Source of the DNA: JACQFV01 sp964593585
GTDB taxonomy: Bacteria > Zixibacteria > MSB-5A5 > WJJR01
Direction: 5' to 3'
Assembly (NCBI GenBank): GCA_964593585.1
Contig: CAZQIZ010000006.1
Span: 54,895 to 118,894 of the forward strand
DNA length: 64,000 nucleotides
This document shows, one piece after another, positions 40,846-50,800 of the stretch. The notes beneath the pieces were generated by a model that was not told the DNA's origin, ran no database searches, and saw only the letters and a program-made list of their open reading frames with translations. Numbering within the stretch: position 1 is the stretch's first letter; every line of letters begins with the position of its first letter. The translations under genes were made by a program, and so were the position numbers.

Positions 40846-42860
40846 CAGTCCTCCCACGGCCTCACGTCGCTGTCGAGTTTGAGTTCCAGCCGCGCGACGG
40901 CCTGCCAGTCCATGACATCACCGGCGGCGATTCGGGCGGGTGTTCCCGCGCCCGGGCCGACCAATCGCAGCGACTCGGCAAACCAAACGCGGTCGCGCTC
41001 AAACAGCGCCAACTGCTGGCGGTTCAACTCATAGGTGAGAACACTGGTGGCCGGCGCCACGGCAAATCCCTGGGCGTCGGTGGTTGCCGGGGCCACGGTC
41101 GACGGCCCGAAGACCACCGCCCCGTCTCCGTCGACGGCGATCGAATCGGCGGCGGCGCGCAGCACAAACTCGCCGCCCAGCGGGAAGCGATTCTGGATGG
41201 TGACAGTGACGATGGCCGCCATCAGTCGGTCCGTACGGTCACCGTAATCATCGCTGGAGAGGTCGATGGCGGTGGGTTCGAGGTCCAGTTGAACGTCGTC
41301 GACATAGAGGTGCGCCGGCGCGGCAAATTCGACTCCGGCCCGGATGAAGTCCGCGGCCGTGATAGTGATATCGGCAGTTTCCCCGCCGAGCGTCACCGTG
41401 CCGGCGCAAGCGACTTGACCGGGGAGCGGCCACAATGGGATATCGCCATGCATCAGGGGCAGACGGGTCACCGTCGGCTGGCTGCCCACCCGCGCGGGCA
41501 CAGTCCCGGCGAAGGGCAGAACCAGCCCGGTGTTGCTGGTGACCGTACCGTTGAACTGCGCCGCCAAGGGCAGGGAGGATTCGATGCGCAAGTACGCTTC
41601 CCATCCATCCAGCCCAACAGCGTCAAGCCCATCGTCCCACTCGAAGCGGGCGGACTGTGTTCCAGTGGCGAATTCGGTCGGAGCAATCTGGCCGCTGGCC
41701 GATGCGAGCGTCCATTCCGATGCGGCCAGCGCAAACTCAACCTGATCGGCATCTGAAACTTCAATGAGCTGGCCGTCTGATCCGGTCGTTTGGACTGCCA
41801 GATTCACGGCCGCGTAGGATCTGGTGGTGCCGCCCGTGTAGACCGTGCCCGAGATATCGATGATCTGCGGGTGCTCCGCGTCGGGGGCGAAATTGATCAG
41901 CCCCGACAGTGGGACCCCATCACGAAGCAGATCGGGGGATGACCAGGCGACAGTGACCGGCAGCGGCGTATGATTGCGCCAGGACAGCATAAGCTGCCCG
42001 GCGGCCACTTCCGCCGCCGAGAGCAAATGCGTATCGGACAGACGCAGCGAATCGAACTGCTCCGACTCACTCGGGGCCACGATCCCGCGCGCGTAGGCGG
42101 CACGGACCCCATCGGGCAGCGAGGCGCTGAGGCGCAGGTACTTGTCGGCGGCGGAGAGAATCGTGCCGCCGGGGGTGTGAACTCCCAGCGTGAAGTCCCA
42201 GTCGTTGCCGACCGACAGGCCCGCGAGCGTCACGGTGCGGCTCGCTGTCTGGCCGTGCGCGATCGGATCAGGAAACTGCACGATCGCCACCGGATGCCCG
42301 CCGGCATTGAGCTGAGTTGTGACCTGATCAAGCGTCAGACCCAGCGCGTTTTCAATACGAACCACCAAGTCGCCGCTCGCGTCGCCCACGGTGTCGAATC
42401 CGGGAGCATCGGGGAAGGTCGCGGCGATCTGCGTCGCAAACGCCGGAACCTCGCCGGCCGCCAATGGCGTCAAATCGCTCAGCGCGATTTTCCGCTCGAC
42501 CGCAGTGCCGGCGCCAACGGTCACGCCACCAAGACTGGCCGAACTGGTCTGTGCGGGGACAGTGGCCCTTAGGTGTGCAGAGACAAAGACCGGATCCAGA
42601 TCGGTGCTCACCGACCAGACCAGCCCGGAGTCATTGCTCCAACGCAGGTAATCGGTGCCGGCATGAGCGGCCAGATAGGGTCCATCAATGTGCCGGTTGG
42701 CCAGCGGTACCGCCAAGTCCACGGTCCACTGCGGCGACTTGGGGGATTGCAGATCGCAGCCGGCGAAGATCGCCAGCCCCAAAAACAATATCACCGCCCC
42801 CGCCAGCACACAGGCACGGCGGCGATCAGAAGCCGAATGTACGCAAGGCGCAGAAACCAC
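40845..42860 (-). CDS. Large lipoprotein of unknown family, probably repetitive beta-structure
   Basis: I do not recognise the family. The 671-residue protein has a lipoprotein signal (ACVLAGAVILFLGLAIFAGC). The mature part is beta-rich, with Ig-like segments such as WTVDLAVPLANRHIDGPYLA, IENALGLTLDQVTTQLNAGG and VTVTIQNRFPLGGEFVLRAA. No catalytic motif is seen. Start: GTG at 42860 with GGGGGGA just before it; the frame continues further upstream to 43070 but that part is Cys- and His-rich and crosses the likely promoter. It opens the operon lipoprotein-barrel-M6 protease. A role in surface attachment or assembly of the protease is guesswork. Confidence 0.6.
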   Translation of the reverse strand: MVSAPCVHSASDRRRACVLAGAVILFLGLAIFAGCDLQSPKSPQWTVDLAVPLANRHIDGPYLAAHAGTDYLRWSNDSGLVWSVSTDLDPVFVSAHLRATVPAQTSSASLGGVTVGAGTAVERKIALSDLTPLAAGEVPAFATQIAATFPDAPGFDTVGDASGDLVVRIENALGLTLDQVTTQLNAGGHPVAIVQFPDPIAHGQTASRTVTLAGLSVGNDWDFTLGVHTPGGTILSAADKYLRLSASLPDGVRAAYARGIVAPSESEQFDSLRLSDTHLLSAAEVAAGQLMLSWRNHTPLPVTVAWSSPDLLRDGVPLSGLINFAPDAEHPQIIDISGTVYTGGTTRSYAAVNLAVQTTGSDGQLIEVSDADQVEFALAASEWTLASASGQIAPTEFATGTQSARFEWDDGLDAVGLDGWEAYLRIESSLPLAAQFNGTVTSNTGLVLPFAGTVPARVGSQPTVTRLPLMHGDIPLWPLPGQVACAGTVTLGGETADITITAADFIRAGVEFAAPAHLYVDDVQLDLEPTAIDLSSDDYGDRTDRLMAAIVTVTIQNRFPLGGEFVLRAAADSIAVDGDGAVVFGPSTVAPATTDAQGFAVAPATSVLTYELNRQQLALFERDRVWFAESLRLVGPGAGTPARIAAGDVMDWQAVARLELKLDSDVRPWED

Positions 42861-42877
42861 AGTTCCCCCCGGAACAG

Positions 42878-42897
42878 CACGCAGGCATGCCTGCGTG
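42878..42897. repeat. Perfect 20-bp palindrome at the 5' leader of the lipoprotein operon
   Basis: CACGCAGGCATGCCTGCGTG lies 18 bases before the GTG start on the minus strand, just upstream of its GGGGGGA Shine-Dalgarno. It could be an operator or a hairpin limiting ribosome access, or a dispersed repeat. Confidence 0.6.
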
Positions 42898-42969
42898 AAT
42901 CCCCTTTGGCAAAGGCAGTGCCAGAAGGGAGGGGCCGGGCTGTGGAGATTTTGCGCACCAACATAACAA

Positions 42970-42999
42970 ATTATTGGATAACGAGTTGTCGCGTGGCAA
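42970..42999 (-). promoter_or_regulatory. Candidate promoter for the lipoprotein-barrel-M6 protease operon
   Basis: On the minus strand TTGCCA (42994-42999) and AATAAT (42970-42975) are 18 bases apart. This resembles a sigma-70-type promoter and gives a leader of about 100 bases that includes the 20-bp palindrome. Confidence 0.4.
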
Positions 43000-43199
43000 T
43001 ACGATGCGCAGTAGCCGTGCCGCGTCAACGAGTTACTAAGAAAGGGGACTTGTAGTGGGAGTTGTCCCATCAGTCGATGCCGGAATGCTTCATTTGGAGG
43101 GGCGATTTGGCCTCAACGTCTCCGAGACTCCATCTCGGTACGCGGCTTGCTCGGCGCAAACTTTGCGACGCAGAAACGCGCGGAAACGGCACAAAGTCC

Positions 43200-43229
43200 T
43201 TGACAAACCTCAAGATAGGGGTGTGTTTA
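43200..43229 (+). promoter_or_regulatory. Candidate promoter for the small secreted protein gene
   Basis: TTGACA (43200-43205) with TGTTTA 18 bases on. The -35 is a consensus match but the -10 is weak. The 9-mer GTCCTTGAC around it recurs at 47650-47658, upstream of the TonB-receptor cassette. Confidence 0.35.
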
Positions 43230-43299
43230 CTTGTGTGATTTGCAGGGGCCCATCGCCCCGTCTAAACTCGGACAGCATCGGGAGTAAATCAGCTCGAAA

Positions 43300-43317
43300 C
43301 TGGGCTTTTTTGCCCAG
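43300..43317 (+). promoter_or_regulatory. Stem-loop with T6 loop next to the Shine-Dalgarno
   Basis: CTGGGC and GCCCAG flank TTTTTT. The stem ends at the start of the GGGAGGAGG ribosome site (43317-43325) of the gene at 43332. It could modulate translation initiation. Confidence 0.5.
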
Positions 43318-43331
43318 GGAGGAGGCATCAG

Positions 43332-43688
43332 ATGGCAAGACCAAGGTCTTTGATCGCCATCTTGTTGGCTCTGGTAATTGCATTCTCACCCACCACCTTA
43401 GTGTTCGCGGACGGACCGGGGATTTACAATCCCAACGGCAACACCCCCGCCGATGGCCATCCGTGGGATGATCAGGTAGTGGAGACAACGAATCCTGGCG
43501 ATGACTCCAGTGCATCGGGTCAAGCCGCCGTGGTTCAGAACGGGCCGGCCATCGACATCCCCAGCGCGTCCATGGGCAACTCAGGCGCGTCGCTTGTCGC
43601 TTTGGTGTTCCGGAGCGTGATGGATCAGATGATTCGGATTGCGGAGACCAAGACCACCAAGAGCAAAGTCGTGCGGCGCTTGCGCTGA
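43332..43688 (+). CDS. Small secreted protein of unknown function
   Basis: A 118-residue protein with a signal peptide (LIAILLALVIAFSPTTLVFA, cleavage after FA). The mature part is Asn/Asp/Gly/Ser-rich, e.g. GIYNPNGNTPADGHPWDDQV and SGQAAVVQNGPAIDIPS. It ends in a helical, basic segment (SVMDQMIRIAETKTTKSKVV). I recognise no family. The strong GGGAGGAGG six bases before the ATG suggests high expression. The next gene, a sigma-54-type regulator, begins 15 bases downstream on the same strand, so they are probably co-transcribed. It might be a signal or a surface peptide linked to that regulator. Confidence 0.7.
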   Translation: MARPRSLIAILLALVIAFSPTTLVFADGPGIYNPNGNTPADGHPWDDQVVETTNPGDDSSASGQAAVVQNGPAIDIPSASMGNSGASLVALVFRSVMDQMIRIAETKTTKSKVVRRLR

Positions 43689-43703
43689 CCGATAGGTTTT
43701 GTA

Positions 43704-46622
43704 ATGAAGCCCCTTCCCCACCACCCCGTGGCCCCATCAGGGCCGCCGCTTCAGCAGATTCAGTCCCTGCTGAACGACAAGAAATGGACTGAGGCCGCGG
43801 CGCATTTGGCCGACGCGCAGGCGCAGGCGATGAGCGACCCCCTCTCATCGACCGCCGGCGAATGGTGCCTGTTACAGGCACGGCTGGACCTGGCGCAGGC
43901 CGACTACCGCTCCGCGGTCGATTGGGCCCGTCGGGCGCTGGCCGCCTTTGAACGCAGCGCCGTCGATGATTTCCTCGGCGACACGCACAGCGCCCTCGGC
44001 TTGTCATATCTCGGGCTTGGCGACACCAAGAACGCGCTCATCCATGTGCGCGACGCGCTGGCCATCTACCGGCGCGTCGGCGACACCGCCGGCGTGATTC
44101 GCGCCCACAACGACATGGCGCGCGTCTACTTCGTGCGCGGTGAGCATGGCAACGCGGTCGAGCATCTCGACGATGCCCTGCAGTTGGCCCGCGAGCAGCG
44201 CGACACCGATCGCGAGGCCATGCTCCTGGGCAATCTGGGGCGAGTCCATCTGTTGCAAGGTCGTTGGGATGACGCTCAGACCGCCCTGACGCAGGCGCAT
44301 GCGCGCGCCGTCGCCATTCAGAACTGGACCTCCGCCGGACGCAACCTGCTGTCGCTGGGGTACCTTGCGACTCTGCGCCATGAGTTCCGCGAAGCGGTCT
44401 CCCGGCTGGATGCGGCGCTCACCGCCATCGAGAAGGCCGGACTGGTCCGTGAGAAGGCCATCTACTTCGAGTATTCCGGCTGGTGCGAGTTCGAACAGCA
44501 TCACTGGATCGCCGCCAAGGAAGCGTTCCGTCGCGCGCTTGAACTCGGACGGCGCATCGGCGCCGCCAACGATCTGATTTCGCAGGCGCTGCGCGGCCTG
44601 GCCGAGTGCGAAGCCGCCCTCGGCGACTGGACCGAGGCGCGTCGTCTCGCCCAAGAAGGCCTCGAAGTCGCCATCCAGATCGGCGAGCGTGCCGAAGCCG
44701 GCAGTCTCTACCGCATCCTCGCCCGCGGGCTGGCCCATCAGCGCGAGACGGCCGAGGCGCTGGCCTGTCTCGACAAGTCCGCCGAATGTCTGCAGGCGGT
44801 CGGCGATCCCTACGAACTGGCGCGATTGGCCGAAGCCCGTGCCGATGTGCTCGACACGATCGGCGGCGCGCCGGAGCGTGGAATGCTCGCGGCCCTCGAC
44901 GAAGCGGCGACTCTCTATGCCCGTCTGGGCGCCCGCGACCAGTTGTCGCAGGTGCAGATGCAGGCGATCGCCCAGCGACGCGCCCGCGGGTTGATCGCCG
45001 AGGCGCTGACATACGCGCGCCGCGCCATGACCGACGATGGCAGCCGCGCCGGCATCAGTCTCGACGATAAGCAGCTTCTTTCCGATTTGTCTGACGAGTG
45101 TGTTTCCCGCGCCACGTCGGCTGCCAACGAGTTCCGTCTGGCGGCCATGCCGTGGTCGGCGGCCGACGGCGATGAATTGCAGGCGGCGATCGAATTCTGC
45201 CGCAGCCGTCTGGGCGCCTCGCACGTCATCCTGATCGAAGTCACCTCCGGCGGCCAGCGCTCCGGACGCGTGCTGGCCTCCTCCGGCACGCCCGATGACT
45301 TTGCCACCGCCATCGCCGCGTTGGCCACCAACCCCTACCAGCACGATGTGCGCACCGACCGTCCGCACTACTTCTGGATGACGGCGTTGGCGCCACAGCT
45401 CCATGCGCACCTGGCGGCGGTAACCGATGTCGTCCCAGTGTCGGTCATTACCGTGCCGGTCGACTTGGGCCCGCAGTCCACCGGGCTGCTTTATGTCGAC
45501 GCGCTGCCGGATGCGCCGCGCGCCAACGGCGCGGGTTTCGAGCCGCGCGATCTCGACTTCGTTGTCGCCTACGCCGAAGTCGTTGCCTGGCGCTCGACCA
45601 AGTTGCGCTCCGAGGGGCTTCTGCGCGATGTTCAGCGGCTGCGCAACCAGCTCGGCCGTCAGTGCGAATTCCCTAACATCATCACGCAAAACGCCGAGTT
45701 CCACGACACTCTCTCGCGGGTCCGCCTGATCGTCGATTCCGATGTCTCGGTGTTGCTTAACGGCGAAACCGGCACCGGCAAGGACCTGCTGGCGCGCGCG
45801 ATTCACTATTCGAGCCGGCGGCGTGACAAACGGTTTGTTTCGGTCAACTGCGCCGCGCTGCCCGAAACGCTGTTGGAAAGTGAGCTGTTCGGTGTCAAGC
45901 GCGGCGCCTTCACCGGCGCCGACCGCGACAAGCCCGGCCTGTTTGAGGAGGCCGACGGCGGCACGTTCTTCCTCGATGAGATCGGCGAGATGCCGCTGTC
46001 GATCCAGGCCAAGCTGTTGCGTTTCCTCGAATCGAAGGAACTGACCCGTTTGGGCGACACCAAGCCGCGCCGCATCGATGTGCGCGTGATCTCCGCCACC
46101 AATCGCGATCTGACCTGCGAGATGGAGCGCGGCGCTTTCCGGCGCGACTTGTTCTACCGCCTGACGCCGGTGGCGTTCACGCTGCCGCCGCTGCGCGAGC
46201 GTCGCGAGGACATCCCACTTCTGATCGATCACTTCCTGGCCGAGCTGGGAGCCGAAGGACGCGCGGTGCGTTTCTCGGTCGAGGCGGTGCGTGTGCTGTC
46301 CGCCTACGATTGGCCGGGCAACATCCGCGAACTGGAAAACGAGATCCGCAAGACGGTGTTGCTCACCGAGCCCGGCGCGACCATCGGACCCGAGCGGCTC
46401 TCGCGCAAGTTCTTCGCCGCCGCCGCCGCCGAGGAGACGCCCGCCGCGGCGATGCCCGAACGGTTCTCGCTGTATGACCACATCGCGCAGATCGAACGTC
46501 GCTACATTGTGCAGGCGCTCAACGAGGCCGGCGGCATCAAAAAGCACGCCGCCGCGCGGCTCGGCATCCCCGAATCGACGTTGCGCCTGAAGATGAAGCA
46601 GTACAGTCTCGACAGCGACTGA
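43704..46622 (+). CDS. Sigma-54-dependent activator with TPR and GAF-like sensory regions
   Basis: A 972-residue cytoplasmic regulator. Residues ~15-440 are TPR units (e.g. SALGLSYLGLGDTKNALIHV, LLGNLGRVHLLQGRWDDAQT). A GAF-like region is at ~470-640. The AAA+ domain then has Walker A GETGTGKD, the sigma-54 contact loop RGAFTGAD, Walker B GGTFFLDEIGEMPLS and LPPLRERREDIPLL. The C-terminus is a Fis-type helix-turn-helix (KKHAAARLGIPESTLRLKMK). The GAFTGA motif means it should act on sigma-54 promoters. Its input is unknown; TPRs suggest protein or peptide binding. It follows the small secreted protein gene. Confidence 0.95.
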   Translation: MKPLPHHPVAPSGPPLQQIQSLLNDKKWTEAAAHLADAQAQAMSDPLSSTAGEWCLLQARLDLAQADYRSAVDWARRALAAFERSAVDDFLGDTHSALGLSYLGLGDTKNALIHVRDALAIYRRVGDTAGVIRAHNDMARVYFVRGEHGNAVEHLDDALQLAREQRDTDREAMLLGNLGRVHLLQGRWDDAQTALTQAHARAVAIQNWTSAGRNLLSLGYLATLRHEFREAVSRLDAALTAIEKAGLVREKAIYFEYSGWCEFEQHHWIAAKEAFRRALELGRRIGAANDLISQALRGLAECEAALGDWTEARRLAQEGLEVAIQIGERAEAGSLYRILARGLAHQRETAEALACLDKSAECLQAVGDPYELARLAEARADVLDTIGGAPERGMLAALDEAATLYARLGARDQLSQVQMQAIAQRRARGLIAEALTYARRAMTDDGSRAGISLDDKQLLSDLSDECVSRATSAANEFRLAAMPWSAADGDELQAAIEFCRSRLGASHVILIEVTSGGQRSGRVLASSGTPDDFATAIAALATNPYQHDVRTDRPHYFWMTALAPQLHAHLAAVTDVVPVSVITVPVDLGPQSTGLLYVDALPDAPRANGAGFEPRDLDFVVAYAEVVAWRSTKLRSEGLLRDVQRLRNQLGRQCEFPNIITQNAEFHDTLSRVRLIVDSDVSVLLNGETGTGKDLLARAIHYSSRRRDKRFVSVNCAALPETLLESELFGVKRGAFTGADRDKPGLFEEADGGTFFLDEIGEMPLSIQAKLLRFLESKELTRLGDTKPRRIDVRVISATNRDLTCEMERGAFRRDLFYRLTPVAFTLPPLRERREDIPLLIDHFLAELGAEGRAVRFSVEAVRVLSAYDWPGNIRELENEIRKTVLLTEPGATIGPERLSRKFFAAAAAEETPAAAMPERFSLYDHIAQIERRYIVQALNEAGGIKKHAAARLGIPESTLRLKMKQYSLDSD

Positions 46623-46648
46623 CGACGCCACCATCGGCTTTTTGCCAG

Positions 46649-46678
46649 ATCGCCGCCTGTGCCACAGGCGGCGATTTG
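46649..46678 (+). terminator. Hairpin after the sigma-54 activator gene
   Basis: ATCGCCGCCTG (46650-46660) pairs with CAGGCGGCGAT (46666-46676), followed by TTTGC. The short T-run makes it a weak or partial intrinsic terminator. Confidence 0.55.
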
Positions 46679-46712
46679 CATTGGCGGGGCGTTGTCGTCT
46701 ACATTGCCGACG

Positions 46713-47534
46713 ATGACGGCGCCGCATTCCGCGACGAACCCATTCACCCGGCGCGATCCGGCCATCGCGCCGGCGGCGACCCAGATGGCGATCGACGCGC
46801 ACCTGTTGTCCCGCGCGGCCGCCGCCGATGCGGCGATCTTTCGCGTCTACCGTATGGATCCACCCGCGATTACCATCGGCCGCCATCAGCGCTGGCGGCG
46901 GGTGGTGGATGAATCGGTGTGCGCGGCCAACGGCTGGGGGTGGACACGCCGTCCGACCGGCGGCGGCGCGTTGTTGCATCGCCACGAACTCAATTACGCC
47001 ATCGTTGCGCCGCGCGGTCTTCTGGCGCCGACCGGGAAGGGCGAGTTCCGCACTGTCTTCGCGCAGATCGGTCAGTCGCTGCAGGCGACATTGCGCGCGA
47101 TGGGCTTTGATCCGCAATTGCATCAGGGGGATCGTGGCGAGCACTTGCCGCAGCATGGGCTCTGTGGCCGCGCGATTACCGGCCATGAATTGTCGTTGGG
47201 GCCACGCAAACTGATCGCGGCGGCGCAGTTGATTGCGCCGGAGGGAATTCTTCAGCACGGCACGATCTATATCCATGCCCCGCAAGTGCATGATCGATTC
47301 TGGCCGATCGAGTCCGAGTGCATTGAGACGCGGGGCGATTCCGAGCGCTGGGCTGATCTGGGGATTGTCTTCCAGGCGATGGATTGGCAAAAACTCGCCG
47401 CGCTCTTCGAGGACAACTTCACGCGACATTTCCCAGCCGCTTGTCGGGCATGTGAATTGGCGCGCTCGGACTGGGCGCAAATCGATGCGACTCTGGCCGC
47501 TTGGGATGCCCAGGGCTGGGCTCGCAGCCGCTGA
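46713..47534 (+). CDS. Lipoate-protein ligase A / biotin ligase-fold protein
   Basis: Predicted to attach lipoate, or transfer octanoate, to carrier proteins. The BPL/LplA fold is visible: the substrate-binding RRPTGGGALLHRHELNYAIV, GLCGRAITGHELSLGP, the catalytic-Lys motif RKLIAAAQ and HGTIYIHAP. The motif 'RRxTGGGAxxH' is characteristic. It is 273 residues from the ATG at 46713; the frame opens upstream at 46659 in the terminator hairpin. Whether it is a true ligase (LplA) or an octanoyl transferase (LipM) is not decided by eye. Genes for its targets are not in the window. Confidence 0.82.
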   Translation: MTAPHSATNPFTRRDPAIAPAATQMAIDAHLLSRAAAADAAIFRVYRMDPPAITIGRHQRWRRVVDESVCAANGWGWTRRPTGGGALLHRHELNYAIVAPRGLLAPTGKGEFRTVFAQIGQSLQATLRAMGFDPQLHQGDRGEHLPQHGLCGRAITGHELSLGPRKLIAAAQLIAPEGILQHGTIYIHAPQVHDRFWPIESECIETRGDSERWADLGIVFQAMDWQKLAALFEDNFTRHFPAACRACELARSDWAQIDATLAAWDAQGWARSR

Positions 47535-47832
47535 TTTTTTTCCGTAAAGCGGGAATAATCGGCCCGGCCGCGCATAATGCGCGGTGAGGACGCGAGTGCA
47601 AACTCGCTTCCCGCCCACGGGTGGCAAACGGTATTCAGAAAGGTGGTTTGTCCTTGACTTTGTGCGAGTTACCCCGCCAGTTTTGCGATTTCCGTCCGGC
47701 GGGGCAAGCCAAAATCAGGGGCCGGGGGGAGAGACGACACCCGTGTCTGACGGTCGCCAGGGGCCAACGGAACGGCCCGAACGGCTGGCGTAGTTTGGTG
47801 TGTTGACACCCGCAATGGGGAGGTATGGGCGT
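47535..47832. other. Leader region of the surface-protein cassette
   Basis: About 300 bases without a plausible gene. It holds hairpins CCGCGCA-TAA-TGCGCGG (47568-47584) and GCGAGT-GCAA-ACTCGC (47592-47607). The 9-mer GTCCTTGAC at 47650-47658 includes a TTGACT -35-like box but no clear -10. A strong GGGGAGGT Shine-Dalgarno is at 47817-47824. The leader probably contains the cassette promoter. Confidence 0.55.
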
Positions 47833-50800
47833 ATGAATCGACGGGGAACGGGGCGCTTTTCACTGACAATTTCCATCGTCCTCATCGCGCTGGCGATCGT
47901 CGTGACTGCAGCCGACGTCTGGGCCGCCGGGGTCGGCAAGGTCTCCGGGCTGGTCGTGGACAAGAAGACCAAGGAACCCCTTATCGGCTGTCCGGTGCAG
48001 ATCGAGGGGACGACGCTGGGCGCGCTGACGGATGTGGATGGGCGCTACACCATTCTGTCGGTGCCGCTGGGGCTGGTCTCGGTGGGCGCCAAGATGGTCG
48101 GCTACACGCCGATGATCGTCTCGGACGTTACCGTGAAGCCCGACCAGACGTCGGTGGTCAACTTCGAGCTCGAGGAAAGCGAAGTCCAGCTCGAGGCGGT
48201 CATCGTGCGCGGGCGTGCCGAGATGATCCAGATGGACCAGGCGACGACCAAGCGCGACGTGACCGCTGAAAAGATCAAGACGCTGCCGGTTACCAATGTG
48301 GGTGACATTCTCAAGACGCAGGTCGGTGTGACGGTCCGTAACGACCGCTTCCATATCCGCGGCGGCCGTTCGACCGAACTGGTTTATGCGGTTGACGGTG
48401 TCACGCTCTCCGACCCGCTGGGTGGACGCGGCGCGACCGCGGCGCTCAATTTGTCGGGCACCGAGATTGAGAACATCTCGATCGTCAAGGGCGCCTGGTC
48501 GCCCGAATACGGCGGCACGTCGGGCATCGTCAACGTGGCCACCAAAGAAGGCGATCAACAGGTCACCCGCGGCCACCTGCAGTACTTCACCGACAATTTC
48601 GGCACCTCGGCGCTGAACACATATTCGCGCAACTTCCAGCGCATGGAGTTCACGCTGGGCGGTCCCGACCCGATCTTCACCAACCGTCTGCTGCCGGCGG
48701 TGGGGCTCAATGGCGCGCAGGAGAAACTGACCTATTTCATCAGTCTGGACTTCGATCGCTCCGACGGCGCGTTCGACTGGGATCGCTACACATCGCCGAC
48801 CCGCCCCGCGCGCTATCGCGAGATCAAGTTCCTCGGCATGGTCTTCGGCGAGCGCCAGAACAACTCCGGCAACGCCCTGTTGAAGCTGACCTACCGTCTC
48901 ACGCCCGATATCCGCGTCACCGGCCAGTACAAGAAGACCTACGAGCGCAATCAGCAGTGGAACTGGGCCTACCGCTACACGCCGAATTCGCAAGACTGGG
49001 TCGAAGACGAAAACGACTTCTACAGCATCCGCTGGGTCCACAACCTGGGTCCGTCGACGTACTATGAAATCCTCTATTCCGACTTCGTGCGCAACTACTG
49101 GGAAAAGCCCGGCGATCCGAACAAGCCGGGCGGCACGATGAGCCCCGACGACTTCCTCTTTGATTTCCAGGCCGACAAGTTCCAGGATATCAATGGCAAC
49201 GGTGTCTGGGACGCGCCGGAGCAGTGGATTGAGGTGTACCCCGACGGCCAGTACAACTTCGGTGACATTTTCGAGGATCGTGACGGCAACGGCGTCTTCG
49301 ATCCGCAACAGACTCCGGCCGACACCACGTACGACAGTCTGATCTTTGACTTCAACGGCAACGGCACCTACGATTTTTCCTCCGGCGAGCCGTATCTCGA
49401 CGCCAACAAGAACGGCGTCTACGATGAGGGCGACATCCTCACGCAGGATGGCAACGGCAACGGCACCTACGATCCCGACCGCGAGTTGAATCGGTTCGAC
49501 GGCGAGACAACCTCACCCAACGACAATCCCGAACCGTATGTTGATGGCGACATCTCCAAGGGCGAGCCGTTTGTGGACGTCAACCGCAACGGTGTCTGGG
49601 ACGGCCCGGGCGTGCTGCCGGGATACCCGCTGGGCGAGCCGTTCACCGACTTGTCCCACGATGGCAAGCGCCAGAGTTCCGAGGACCCGTGGGTGCCGGG
49701 GATTCCATTTGAGGATCTCAACGGCAACGGATCGTATGATCCGGGTGCGGCATCACCGTCGGGCTCGTGGTCGAACCTGGACGAGAACTACGACATCGGC
49801 GAGCCGTTCCTGGACGTCAACGGCGACGGCGAGCGCGATCGTTCCGACGGTTACTACGACGTGGGTTGGGACCGCAGCGCCACCTGGCACGAGCGCAAGC
49901 CGCGCACGCGCACAATCAAGGCCGACCTGGTCAGTCAGATGCGCCGCGAGCACGAGGTGAAGATGGGCCTGTCGTACTCGGCCTTCGACCTCGTCTATAA
50001 TGAGCTGCAGCAGCCCTACGTGCCATACACGCTGGGTTTCGACGGCGGACCCTTCCCGTTCCGCGGCGCCATCCGCAACTTCTACCATCAGACTCCGAAG
50101 ACCGGCGCGGTCTACCTGGTCGACAAGATGGAATACGGTCAGATGGTGGCGCAGGTCGGTTTCCGCTATGAGTACTTCGTGCAGTCCAGCAACGCCGAGA
50201 CCACCGACACCGCGCGCGCCGATTCCGTCGGTGTCGAGGATTACCGCGATAAGTTCGCGCCGCGTCTGGCCTTCTCGTATCCGATCTCGGACAAGGCGAA
50301 GGTCTTCTTCAACTACGGCCACTTCTACCAGCTGCCGCAGATGCATTTCATGTACCGGCGCAACACGACGATCGGCAGCGTCTCGGGCACCATCGGCAAC
50401 GTGAACCTCGACTTCGTCAAGACGATCAAATACGAGTTCGGTGTCCAGTACCTCTTGTCGCCGGAGTATCTGCTCTCGGTTCAGGGGTTCTACTCCGACG
50501 ACTTCGCGCGCGTCTCCGAATCGGAGGCGCAGGGCCAGACGACGCTCGAAGAGCAGAACTACTACGAGAACTCCGACTACTCGCGCACCCGCGGCCTGGA
50601 AGTCGAGCTGGATAAGAAGTACGGCAACTATGTGTCCGGCTCGATGACGTACAACTTCTCCTACGCCTACGGCAAATCGTCGGCGGAGGCGCTCGACTAC
50701 TTCGACAACTTCTACGCCCGCTCCGGCGGACGTTTCGTCATCCAGGAGTTCCCGCTGGATTGGGACGAGCGCCACAAGGTGACGTTCATTCTCGACCTGC

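Larger units (their letters stand above)
42861..43331. other. 471-base intergenic region between divergent operons
   Basis: No convincing gene. It contains a 20-bp palindrome (42878-42897), a candidate leftward promoter (42970-42999), a candidate rightward promoter (43200-43229) and a hairpin directly before the Shine-Dalgarno of the small gene at 43332 (43300-43317). Open frames across it have unlikely composition. Confidence 0.65.

Noticed and set aside
43150..43205. Partial resemblance to a c-di-GMP (GEMM) riboswitch: GCAAAC followed by GACGCA before the small secreted gene.
   Set aside because: The hairpin required between the two conserved blocks is absent (only a few bases separate them), and the second half of the motif is not found.
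43055..43471. Alternative open frame overlapping the small secreted protein gene.
   Set aside because: It crosses the candidate promoter and hairpin and lacks a signal peptide or ribosome site; the frame starting at 43332 has a strong Shine-Dalgarno and a clear signal peptide.
44004..47627. A very long open frame on the minus strand (about 1200 residues) opposite the sigma-54 activator.
   Set aside because: It is the antisense of a clear AAA+ regulator and the lipoate-ligase-like gene. Long antisense frames are expected in G+C-rich DNA; the translation has no family motifs and is rich in Arg, Gly and His.
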